DNA of 49,223 nt from Krasilnikovozyma curviuscula (Eukaryota > Basidiomycota > Tremellomycetes > Cystofilobasidiales > Mrakiaceae), in NCBI GenBank assembly GCA_014825775.1, contig MVAQ01000163.1:1-49223 (forward strand), read 5' to 3'. Below, piece after piece: positions 1 to 13,531 of this stretch (position 1 is the stretch's first letter; every line of letters begins with the position of its first letter). Both the position numbers and the translations under genes were made by a program. The notes beneath the pieces are model-generated. The model had not been told where the DNA came from. It saw only the letters and a list, made by a program, of their open reading frames with translations, and ran no database searches.

Positions 1-1
1 C

Positions 2-3000
2 GAATTCTCAAGCATAAAAAAATCTGTCGATGAGCGGCTAGCCGTTGAGGCGCACTACGCGATCCACTTGGAACGGATGGAGGCCGAGGTAAAAGATTTT
101 TTGAAGGACGAGGATGTGAGGATCCCAGTGGATTTTGAGTGGAAGTCCATGGAGAGGGCGATGAAGAAGGAGATTTGGCAGACAGCCGATCTGATTCGGC
201 CCACTAGTCTGGTACGGCCTCTTTGCTTTCTCTCCTTCTTGCTGGTGAGATCGTAATTCAATACGGAGGCTGAGTATTGACGCTGGTTGTTCCTCTTTAT
301 AGGGCGCATTCAAACGAATGTCTGCTGCTGTCAACTCATCGGCAATCCTGGCGTTGATGCAGGAAATGAAGGCTCGAGAAGAAAGCGCAGCTCGTATTCT
401 CAAAAAGTCGCAGCTAGCGTCTCGACGTCCAGAACATCCATCGTCGACTCGACTCAACACCCGTCCCTCCTTCAACAAGCCGTCAATAGCAGCCTCGCCA
501 GCTTCGGTTCGAACCATCGCAACGCTATCCCTCTCCAAACCGAAGAAGCCTGCATTCACGTTAACTAAGATCAAGAAGCAGACTGACCTCGACAAGAAAT
601 CTATCACGGGCCCTCAATTTAGCATACAAGGCAAAGTAGTTCAAACCCTCCCTCGCCATTTCAAAAGACACAATGAAACGATCTCACCACCAAAGACTGT
701 CGCTGGCCTTCGAATGTATCTGAAAGAAGCTGTTACTTACCTTAAGTTCTCGCCATTACCTCAGGCGCTGAAGAGCCTCTCCATTCCGACAGAGGAGGCC
801 AACGCTCTCTTGAAAGCTTTCACTCAATCCATCACTATGGAGCTTGAAGAAGCTCCAGACGACCGATTCATATCTGCGTGGGATATCGAAGCCATGCTCA
901 TTGATGCTCGAGGTCCCTCGGAAGAAGCTCGCTGTGGTTCGTGGGGCGATGCGACAGGTTTAGCGATCAACCAACGGTTCTTGTGGTGGGCCGGCGATGA
1001 GCTTAGAAGACGAACCTCAACTGTCATCGCACCCTCTCGCAGTTATTCTCAGTCATCAACCGCTCGTCCTCACTTTGATAATTACGGTCCAGTCACCACC
1101 TGCTCCATCACCCAGCTTGCCAGGTTGGATCAAATCAGCACCTTTACCGATTTCAGAAATCCAGCTTCGTTCTTCCCAAACGCCCGAGCAAAGAAGAGGA
1201 AGATCGTCATGCACGTCGGACCAACAAACTCTGGCAAAACCTTCAACGCTCTTCGCGCTCTCGTCAACGCCAACAGCGGGACTTTCGCTGGACCTCTCCG
1301 TCTGCTCGCTCATGAAGTCTGGGACAGGGTCAACAGAGGGACCGTCGGTGGCATGGACGGTAAAGGCAAGCCATGCAACATGGTTACGGGAGAGGAGGTT
1401 CGAATGACAGATCCGTACACTGAACTTGAGGCGTGCACCGTCGAGATGTTTGACAAGAGCAAACCCATCGAGGTTGCGGTAGTAGACGAGATCCAGATGA
1501 TCTCAGACTCAAGTCGAGGTGGTGCTTGGACAGACGTCGTCCTAGGCTCGACCGGTAAAGAGATTCATCTCTGCGGTGAAGACCGAGCTGTACCTCTCAT
1601 CGAGAAAATGGCTAAGGACACCGGCGACGACATCGTCATCAACCGGTACAACCGTTTGACTACTCTCCACGCATCTAATAAGAGTCTTGAAGGCAACTGG
1701 TCCAACATTCAACCTGGTGATTGTGTTGTCGCGTTCAGCAGACGATACGTCTTTGAGGTCAAGGCCATGATTGAGAAGCAAACGGGTCATAAATGCGCTG
1801 TTGCCTATGGCGGTTTACCTCCTGAAGGCCGTGCTGATCAGGCGCGGTTGTTCAATGATCCTGAAAGTGGCTACGATGTTATGGTTGCTAGTGATGCGAT
1901 CGGAATGGGCCTCAATCTGTAAGTCACATCTTCTATTTCGCTTTGCTTCGGCATAACTGACAAACGAGCTCTCCTCATTGCATCACTTTAGAACTGTCAA
2001 GAGGATTGTGTTTGCATCGCTTCGTAAATTCAATGGAAAGAAGGAAGTTCCACTCTCGCTCAGTCAAATCAAGCAGATCGCAGGTCGAGCAGGTCGGTTC
2101 GGAATGGCACTCGGTGGTGAAGCAACGACATTTCGACAGATCGATCTGCCAATCCTCAACAAGAATTTGCCCTTGGTCATCCATGACCTGACTCGAGCGT
2201 CACTTCTCCCAGCAGCCCAAAAGATGGAAGAACTCTCGAGGATTCTGGGTCCGGAAACTAGTTTGACGACTGTCCGAACGCTCGTCGACAACTTTGGCAG
2301 AACTGACCTCCACTACAAGTTAGATTCACCTTCGACCTTCTGTTCCATCATGCCCGTTATCGAGCGTGCCGCACCTCAGCTCACCTTCAAGGAGAAGAGC
2401 GTTTTAGCTGACACACCGCTCAACACTCGCGACGCTAAAGCAACGGCTGTCTTTGAGAAATACGTCGCTTCTTACGCCAAAGGACAACAGGTCAAGGTCA
2501 TGAAGTGTCTCGGGGACGAGAATTGGTTGGAACTGGCTGCCCATGTCAACAGACGATTCCCCAAGCCCGGTCTCACGAAACAAGAAGATGCTCTTTCCAA
2601 GTTGTTCAGCGGGACCATCCCAAGCGCTGGTATTCCAAAGGACTACTCTTACAATGAGCTTGCCAAGCTCGAGTCTCTCCATGCGGTTCTCGGGTGCTAT
2701 CTGTGGCTTCACATGCGCCTTGCGCTCAACTTCGACGACGCCGAGCTCGTAAGGGCCCTCAAAATTCAGACAGCATACGCGATGGAGGTCGTATTGGAGT
2801 ATATGCGTGTACCGAAGAAGAGTGAGATGGGCACAACGCATGAACATCGCTTGGCCGTGTTCTTGGCCATGAAGGAGGACGCGGCAGCAAGAAAGATTCC
2901 GTACGAGCTCGGAGGGCAGCTGGGCATGCAGATGCTCCAGGGCTTCTCGGAAGAGGAACTGAAGGGCAGTGCAGGAGATTCGAGGACGCAGTTCTTCCAG

Positions 3001-3222
3001 CCGCTCAAACAGACGGTCAAGGCGTCCACCTGGTCTACAAAGGGCAAGATCAACAATTGTGAGTTGCTCACCTCCTTTTTTCCCTCTCTCGTATGCTTCT
3101 TTTGTTAAACCTCCTGCTTTTTCTGTCATCAAGTCTTCAATTCTGTGGTCACCACAAAGTAGTTTTACATACACCTCTCACATATAGACTATACTGCATC
3201 TCATCTGCATCGAGCTTCTTGA
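2..3222 (+). CDS. SUV3: Mto1 C-terminal region fused in frame to Suv3 mitochondrial RNA helicase (5' partial)
   Basis: Model: exons <2-211, 303-1918, 1992-3058, 3188-3222; phases agree and give 976 codons from the window edge. The Suv3 part is clear: Walker A GPTNSGKT (about nt 1218-1241), VVDEIQM as the DExH box (about nt 1480-1500), VASDAIGMGLNL across intron 2, and QIAGRAGRFG (nt 2075-2104). Suv3 is the ATP-dependent helicase of the mitochondrial RNA degradosome. The first ~95 codons look instead like the C-terminus of Mto1/GidA, the mitochondrial tRNA uridine-34 modification protein: an AVEAHYAIHLERMEAEV helix, then a PVDFEW..M segment, then IRPTSLGAFKRM. No stop separates the two parts. 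A Ser/Arg-rich, targeting-peptide-like stretch (nt 360-530, ending near RTIATLS) lies between them. The gene starts upstream of the window. If the last intron (3059-3187) is retained, the protein ends at 3108. The helicase call is firm; whether one fused protein or two products are made is open. Confidence 0.9.
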
Positions 3223-3381
3223 CTTCCAAGAGCCTCAAGGGCTGTTGTACCATCATAATCCACTATATCCCTAGCACTGTATCCATACCTCCAAACCTCG
3301 TTCACACATATTCACAGATTTTCTCATTCAAAATTCGTCCTGTCGTCATAGGGATGGAAAGCCAGCAAGTCGCCAAGCGCC

Positions 3382-4302
3382 TCAGTTACCCTTCATCGCC
3401 TTCAACCCAGACCTCGTCTTCGAGCCGGGCCACGATTCCTTGATGACATCTGCAGATGCAGAGTTCCTGAACGGGAAAGACGCCGTCCTCTTGTCCGCGC
3501 CAGTTGTCTTTGAGAGGTAAGGCTTCTCTGCGCCAAATACGAGAAGCCAGGATCCCCAGAGGCCGAAGAAAGTCGTGTAGAGCGAAGTGATGGTTGATAA
3601 TGCGCCGGCTTTGTTGGTTGAGTAGGCGATGAGGGCGATGAGCAGCATTACTGGCACCAGGAACGCGAGCGGGGATGCTCGTGACGGCAGGTATGACGGC
3701 GGCTCGGGAGAATGGGGTGGTGGTTGGGATGTCAAGAGGAAGAGCATGGCGGCTATAGCAATCAAGCTGGTGGAGTTAAAGGATGAGTTTATGTGATCTG
3801 GCATGAATATGAAAGCGAGGAGAAGGTCGTACCTGCATCCCAAAACCAGAGAGAGGAACCATTCGAGCTCTGTAGTCTGTATCGACCAGCCTCGATCACC
3901 ATTGTCACTCAAGAAAGATAGGATACGAGGGTAGAGGAGGAGAGGCAAGGAGATGATAACCAGCCTAGAAATGAACAGACAATATGCGTGAGCTTGCCTG
4001 CAGGAATGAAGGAAACGTAGCTGTTCAACCCACGAGCCACTTAACGACCAAGCATAGACGGATATCGCATCCAGTCCCTCGTCCTTGAAGAGGTCTGGTA
4101 GGTCACCGTCATCTGCTGGTGGCATTCGCTGAGGTGGTGGTGGGTACGACGAGTGCTTGGACGAAGTGGAATGGCCTGTCGAGTCGAGTTCCTCCAGGGC
4201 GATATCTGGTGTAGATTTTTTTAAGGATCCAGCGTACAGCGAGGTCGACATGTGTTTATCAGAATCGAGAGGGTTTATGATCATGGTCGCTGGAGGCGAC
4301 AT
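3382..4302 (-). CDS. multi-pass membrane protein of unknown function (306 aa)
   Basis: A single uninterrupted ORF, which is unusual among intron-rich neighbours. The first ~110 residues are polar and rich in Ser, Pro and Asp. About five hydrophobic segments follow: near residues 115-140, 150-175, 183-200, 222-243 and 250-272. The tail is basic and polar. A possible GTACG..AG intron inside the second hydrophobic stretch (3832-3766) would break the frame, so I kept the ORF whole. I recognise no family motif. It is convergent with the SUV3 gene, with about 160 bp between the ends. An organellar or ER membrane location is inferred only from the hydrophobic profile. Confidence 0.6.
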   Translation of the reverse strand: MSPPATMIINPLDSDKHMSTSLYAGSLKKSTPDIALEELDSTGHSTSSKHSSYPPPPQRMPPADDGDLPDLFKDEGLDAISVYAWSLSGSWVEQLRFLHSCRQAHAYCLFISRLVIISLPLLLYPRILSFLSDNGDRGWSIQTTELEWFLSLVLGCRYDLLLAFIFMPDHINSSFNSTSLIAIAAMLFLLTSQPPPHSPEPPSYLPSRASPLAFLVPVMLLIALIAYSTNKAGALSTITSLYTTFFGLWGSWLLVFGAEKPYLSKTTGADKRTASFPFRNSASADVIKESWPGSKTRSGLKAMKGN

Positions 4303-5100
4303 AGGCTGCTGCGCTGGATATCGCTTGTGATGTGAGGTCGATCACTTTTCCCAAAAGTCAATCCCATTTCTTGCTACGTGGAGCTTTTCACTCTACAGAA
4401 TCATTATTGGATATCTGATGTGCAGGCGGTGGCTCAGCGGCGACACAATCACCTCGACAGCCTCACGCTTAATCGATTCACGAAACGAGCTGGCGACGTT
4501 CGACAAGATGAACTCCCCCCTCCTCTGACCACCCGAGCCGATGAAGTAACTATGGCGCCTATCCTAAACTTCGGGGAAAATCAGCTGTCTTGAGGCTTCA
4601 GGGGAGACCTTACAGGGACAACAGACGTCAGTCAGAGCCTGAAACAAAGAGCATGAACTGGATCTTACACTCTGCTTCTACTTTTTCTTTGGCTCCTACT
4701 GAAGTATTGTGAGGTGAGAGTATCTTCTTACCGCCCTGGGGACTTAATACATGATCACATCTGCGGCAGCGCTGTGTCTGACGACCGCAGAAGGTTCGTT
4801 TGGCCTTGAGTTCCAAGTTGCGTACACCGCGCTCCGGCTACTATTTGCGCAGACAAGGAGCGAAAAGCGCCTCACGTGAATGACTGATATCACGCTTGCA
4901 ATATTACACATTTAATGAACACAGTGAAGCTGGAGAAAAATCTAGTTATATCCAGAGGAGGAGGAATCGTACCCAGCGCGAGCAGATGATAGATATTAAG
5001 GGGGCGCACTAGGCAGTAAAATTATTGAAAGTGCCAAAGAAAAAGAAAGACAGGAACCGATAGAGGGAGAAGATTGTTTAAAAAATTACACATTGTTCAA
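4303..5100. other. intergenic, 798 bp
   Basis: It lies upstream of the membrane-protein gene that starts at 4302 and downstream of the Boi-like gene that ends at 5101, both on the minus strand. It should hold the promoter of the first and the 3' UTR of the second. Short ORFs at 4378-4593 (+) and 4628-4816 (-) show no domain, intron structure or compositional support. I see nothing else that I can name. Confidence 0.5.
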
Positions 5101-8100
5101 TTAACCAGCCAAGTTGAGCTTCTGCAAGTCAGCAGCTCTCTTGCGGATCGAATTGATGATCTGAGAGGAGAAGAGACAATTGTCAGCGAAATGTTGGTAT
5201 GTGAAAAGTTGCATACTCACAGCATCAATTCCAACAGGGTTTCCTCTAACGACGTCGTCAACGTGCATGCCGTCCATGTCGATTCCAGCGTCAATGAAGT
5301 AGTCGAACGCCTGATACAAGAGATCCGTTTGCTCCTCGAATCTGCCGTTAGCAGAATGGAAAGCATCATCGGGAATACCACTCTTTGTCTTTGTGACTGT
5401 TCAGGGATACTTCAAGGTCAGGACGAGCTTGGGCGCATAAATGCGAGGGTGAAACTGCTTACCTGTTTCTGTCAGCCTCACGAGAACGAGACCGCTCTGG
5501 AACGATGTTGGGTTGCTGATGACCCTCGGCATTGACAGTGGGAGATGAGCATTCACCCACTGTAGGTTGGTAAGAGGGGCAGAACCCATAGGCGGCGATG
5601 ATAATATTGCTGGAGGCGGCGGTGCGGGGAGGGATGAGATGCTGCCACCAGAAGGTTTCCTCACTTCCCCTCTCTCCCCTCGAGTTGGCCGTGCTGGAGC
5701 TGGCATATTATAAGCAGTCACTGATTGCCTTGGTTCTGTCACTCGTCCTGTCGGCGGTAGTCCCATCTGTGATGAATAAGTTTTGACAAAGTGAGTAGGG
5801 AAACAAGCACACATACGCAACAAAACTCACCAAGACTGATGCATCTCTAGCTGTCAGCTGGTTAGGGTTGTCTCGTCTCGCAGCTCGCTGAGTAGCCAGC
5901 TGCTGAGACGGAGAAGGTGGGCGCGGGGCAGGATTCATGCTTTGCGCCTCTTTCAGACTCATCGTAGGTATGTTACACGACGAGACGACAGCAGCTGTAT
6001 GAAAGAGATCAGAAAATCAGTAAGCCTGTTCCAACTGAATAAATAAGTACTTACAAGAGTAATCTCTGGAGATGGTCGCTTTCATCAGTGTTTTCATCCA
6101 TTCCCTCACAACGCTCTGCTCAGTTGAACTGAAGTAGTGTGGAGGATGAGTGTCGTGTACAATTCTAAATCCATAGAAACCTGGGTTGGTGTTCTCATCA
6201 GCAATGATCTTGTAGCCGGTCATGTTTATGTAACCCTTAAATTTAGCGTCCTGTAGTGAGAATCAAAGAAATCAGACACACAAACTCAGTTTATCAAGCC
6301 AAAAGGTTAAAGGGACTCACATTCTCAGTCTTTAGGTAATACAGATGTTCGCCACTGAGAGCAAAGAATCTGACTTTCCAAGTGTTGTATCTCTCTCCCT
6401 TTTTCCGCAGAGGGCCTTGGAAGTCGGGTTTGGGGATTCGATCGAGAGCTCTGGCGGCGTCGTGCTCTCCCATAACCTCAGGTGGAGGACTCATAGGCGC
6501 ATCTTGGTCAGCAACAGACATACGCTTTTTCAGAGTAGCAGCTGGAGACGTCATCGCTTCGGCCAACGGGGTACGAGATCCTCGTCGGAAGGTGGTGGAT
6601 GGCGATTTGGTGAAAGATCCGTTTCTCGAGGAAGAGCCACTCAAGTCTGGCGAAAGCTTGGAGTCGTGAATACTTCCACTTCAACAAGAAAACGGTCATG
6701 TCAGCAGAACGCCGAGTCACTTTGAAAATGCAACATCACTTACTTCGACATTCTAGGAGCTGGTTTCCTGTACTTGCTACCACCACCCATCAAATTACCG
6801 ACAAAACTTCCGGTTCTTTCTCTGTCAATGGGGGGAGGCCCACTGGTAGAATTACCGCGCTTGTGGCTGACGGAACCGGTTCGCTTGGACACAGAAGATG
6901 GGCTTGGTGTTGCGCTAGAATCATCAAGCCCAAACTTGTTCGAGGACCCAGACTAAAAAAATGAAGCAACACATCAGTAAACATTTAGACTGATATTTTG
7001 TCGACACAGAGCTCACGTTTGCTTCACCGACGACGTCCTCATCGATTCTGCTACCGACCAAACTGTCGACACCACTAGCTTGCCTAGTATGAGTATGACT
7101 ATGAGACGATGGCTCTTCTTGCCATGTGGATGGAGTGCGAGGAGAACTCTGATCCTTGAATTTAGCGCGCAAACTCAGCATGAGTTCGATGTTTGAGGGA
7201 TCATTTGTAATAGACAACTTACATTAGAGTTCAGACCCAAACCGTAGCTGCCTTCACTGAAGGCACCATTGTTTCCACTAATAACAGAACCAACGCCAGA
7301 GCTAGCAAAAGTGCCACCAGTTCTCAGAGGGCTCTCTATACCTGAAGCTGACGCTGGCGCTGAACGTCCGTTGGGAGCCATGAGGGAGCCCTCTTCACTA
7401 GTGGCAATGCTTCCAGCTCCTACATTGAACTCCTTCTCTTTGGCTTTGAGCTCGTTGATGGCCTTTACCAGCTTTACTCTGACACCGAATGCATTGATTC
7501 CGATTTCCTCTTTCAACACGCCAAGGTCACCCATTTCGAGAAGGACATCTCCCGTGATCTCATTCTCCTCGAACTTGGCATAGACGAGGGAACCAGGTGG
7601 AAACCCAACCATTCCGCACCACTCAAGGACATCCTGGAGGGTCCAAGAAGAAGGCTGGTTGAGCGACGGACCTGAAACGGCTGATGTCGTCGAGGAAGGT
7701 GGCGGTGGAGCTGTGATGACAAGACCAGTGACAGATTGAGGAGCAGGTACTGGAATAGGATTCTCAGGTGTTTTAGGGAACATCGAGGCAGATTGTGGGA
7801 TCTCGGGCGTGAGCGCGATGGCAGGCTGCAGCTCGGTCGATGGTGTCGGTTCAACAGCGGGCTCAACACTGGCTGTCACCGCAGGAGCAAGAGCTGTTGT
7901 AGCTGCAGCCGGAGCTGTATCTATGACTGGTTCTGGTGCAGGTGAAGGGCTTGGGGTGTGATGAGCCGATTCGAAGGGCGACTTGGTGGCGGAGGAAGGT
8001 GTGATTGGTTTGGGTTCGCTAATAGCAGCTGGTGTGGAAGTAGCCGATGGTACAGCTGAAGATGCGTGGCCATTGAAGTAAGCAGCAGTAGAGGCAGCAG

Positions 8101-9299
8101 CAGCACCAACAACGGCAGCAGCAGCGGCAGCTGGAGCGGCGATTGACGAGATGGAAGGATGGGCCATGACCTGAGAAATAGACTGCTGCATCTCCTGGCT
8201 CTTTGGTGCTGAATCTGGTTGCTCAACTTCAGGCACTTCGTATCCAACCTCCTTGTCGACTCCAGCAGAATCAGGAGCTCCAAAGCTGCTCCCCGCCGCA
8301 GCGGTGAAACCAGGATGGTGACCTGCCTCGTCCTCTTCTTCGTCGTCAGACTCGTCACTGAAATCGTTGGTGCTCAACATTCCACCCCATGGACCAGCTT
8401 TGGCAGCAGCAGCAGTTCGAGCTTCTTCTTCTTGTTCTTGCAGCTGCAATTTTCTCGCCTTTTCTTCGCGCTTCAGGTTTTCCTGAACTGCAGCATCAGC
8501 CAAACGCTTCCTGGTCGCGACGGACGAGAATGCTTCGTCTGCTCCGTTGCCGTTTGGTGTCTTTGTTACCTCTTCGTCGTCTGTTGGAAGGTGGCCGTGC
8601 TCTGACGTGGCATAGTTGGAAAGATCTCTGGAGGCGTACGAGTGCAGAGATCGGTTGTCACCATTGATGCTGGCGGCGGATGGATTGTGGTTGACACCAA
8701 GCGACTCGATTGCGTTCTGAATGTCCGTCATGGTCGAAGACATGTCGGGGTGATTCTCAACAGAGGGCGAGGATGGGTCTTTGAGGTGACCGTTGGTGTA
8801 TCCATTTCCATTGACGGTAGGTGGAGAGCTGGGGGGCAGCGACAGAGCTGGAACGGAGGTAGAGGGTGGTGAATTCTTGACTGGACCATCACTGATGGGT
8901 GGAACAGCATGAGTGGGAGGTGGGATCGTTGAAGTGTACGACACTGGGAATAGACCTTCCTGTCCTTTAGTGTTCCTTCCCTATGTACGTAGCGAGCGGA
9001 GAGCGAAAATCCCAACAATTGCAGATCAAATCAATGAAATCGACCAACAATACACCAGGTAGAACAAGTCATATCAAAATCAGTCAGTATGAGATCCTTC
9101 GGGAAACAGTGTACTACTACAACTAAAACGCCAGGAAGAGGAGTAAGGCCATTCAGCTTACCTGCCACCAGCCGTCACCATACATGTCGTCCTTCTCCAG
9201 GACGACGATAGCTTCACCTAAGTAGAAAGACAGCTCATCTGGATTTTCAGCTGTGAATGTATGCAGACCATAGACGATCTCGTCTGAGGAAGAAGGCAT
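5101..9299 (-). CDS. BOI1: Boi/Pob1-type polarity scaffold: SH3, SAM, PH and a C-terminal calponin-homology-like domain
   Basis: Ten exons with consistent phases: 9299-9162, 8980-7223, 7154-7017, 6952-6744, 6678-6321, 6250-6055, 5994-5831, 5766-5463, 5396-5221, 5160-5101; 1166 aa. Domain order: SH3 at residues ~5-70, split by a 181-nt intron inside GDGWWQ/GRNTKGQEGLFPVSY; a long low-complexity region rich in Ala, Pro and Ser; SAM at ~500-575 (WTLQDVLEWCGMVGFP); PH at ~780-930 (FQGPLRKKGERYNTWKVRFF ... FRIVHDTHPPHYF), split by introns. Boi1/Boi2 and Pob1 combine SH3, SAM and PH, bind the plasma membrane and help exocytosis at growth sites with Cdc42 and formins. The C-terminal ~115 residues (LQWVNAHLPLSMPRV ... 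SGLVLVRLTE ... FDYFIDAGIDM) look like a divergent calponin-homology fold. The ATG at 9299 is the first in frame after a stop; an optional upstream exon (9539-9426) is discussed in the findings. Confidence 0.9.
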
Positions 9300-10253
9300 G
9301 GCCTAAGGTACACAGAGTAGGCAGCAGGAAGGAGCTTCGTCAGTCGACTTTGGTCACCTTGGTCGGACAGAAAGACCGTAAGGAAGGGAACTCTTACTAG
9401 TAGCCTCTAATAACCTGGTTTTCACCCAATTGTCAATCGCTGGATGAGAATCAGCAGAATCGATTGGGGTGTACGGGAGAGGCGTAACAGCTTGCCTCCC
9501 ACAGCCCAAAGCGTTTTGCGCTTCTTCGGAATCTGCCATTTTCGGCCTTTTGAAAAAGAAGATTCTCTGCAGTATATACACATCCCTCTATTCGCTTTCA
9601 AGGTTCACTGCAATCAGCAAGTAGAATCTAATAGACACAAACGAAAGCTTTCTGGCGTAAGCCCTGGAGAGAAGGCGAATCGAAGTCTCGCAAGAGCCAT
9701 AGAGATGAACGTGTGCCTGCGATGAGCGCAGATATGGGTTTCGCGTCTACGCAGGGTCCAAACCCTGACTAAAACTAGTGGAAAGACGATGCTCTCCTAA
9801 CATCTCATCTGAAGGTGCTGAGTGCTGTTGTCTCCACCTAAGCGGTCGGACGCAGTTGAGTCTGGAAAGATGAACGCTGTCCTTCATAATACAGATGCTT
9901 GACAAGAGCTTTGAGGTGCGTTCATCAGGTCATTATGGGAATAACTCCAAGCCTAAAAGTGCGGTATGCTCTATTTCAGCAGGTCTGTCCATCACTGTAG
10001 CCGTTTGTTTTCTTATCACCATTGCTGGTAGACTAGCCATTGTATTTCGCAACGATTGTCGAATAGACTTCAGACTATTGATACTCAGACAAATAACACA
10101 TAGCAAGACAATGATGTAGTACGTGCCGAATGCTGTGAAGACATGCCTGAAAATCTCCTATACTTCGATCAATCTAAAGGTGTAAATAGTTTTTTTCTTT
10201 TCCCTTGCAATATTTGGAAGCAAAGTGTAGACTTTACATCACAGGTGCATGTA
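9300..10253. other. intergenic/5' UTR region between the BOI-like and ZAP1-like genes, about 950 bp
   Basis: It holds the promoter or 5' UTR of the Boi-like gene on the minus strand and the 3' flank of the Zap1-like gene. A minus-strand ORF (MADSEEAQ..., ATG at 9539) could be an upstream coding exon. The rest (about 9600-10250) shows only short unsupported ORFs. Confidence 0.45.
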
Positions 10254-13105
<2,852 letters not shown>

Positions 13106-13531
13106 AGCTACCAACCCTGAAAAGTGGGTGGTGGATTGGGGAAAGGTGAGAACCCTCGCGGTCGACTGAAAACACGCCATGCGACCCACAAGTCCAACGT
13201 CTTTTCAAAAGAAGATGAACAAGAAAGTGTTACTAGGTACTCTACAGCATGTGCTCCCTTACTTGCTCCTATAAAACCTCAGATTCCTAGCGGAAGACGA
13301 AAAGGAACGGGTGGCGAAAACTGTCTACGGCGTGGAAAACCTTCAGAAGTCGAAACCAACTAGCGACAGGCTCTATTAAGGTCGCCAGAAAGACAAAATT
13401 CTCTGATTGTTACCATCATTTGGCGAAACTCTTCTATTTCTGTATGAAGAAGCTAAGAGCTTGGATCAGAAATTAATGATATCCATAAAAAAACCCCCCG
13501 CTACATATACAACCCAACCCCATCACCTCAT
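13106..13531. other. intergenic, about 430 bp
   Basis: It lies upstream of the Zap1-like gene and downstream of the dioxygenase gene, both on the minus strand. It holds a promoter/5' region that includes the optional upstream ATG at 13180 and, at 13489-13500, an A-run followed by a C-run. I see no other gene. Confidence 0.45.

Noticed and set aside
3753..3832. Possible intron (GTACG...AG) in the 306-aa membrane protein
   Set aside because: Both candidate acceptors (67 or 80 nt) break the reading frame, while the unspliced ORF stays open with plausible membrane segments.
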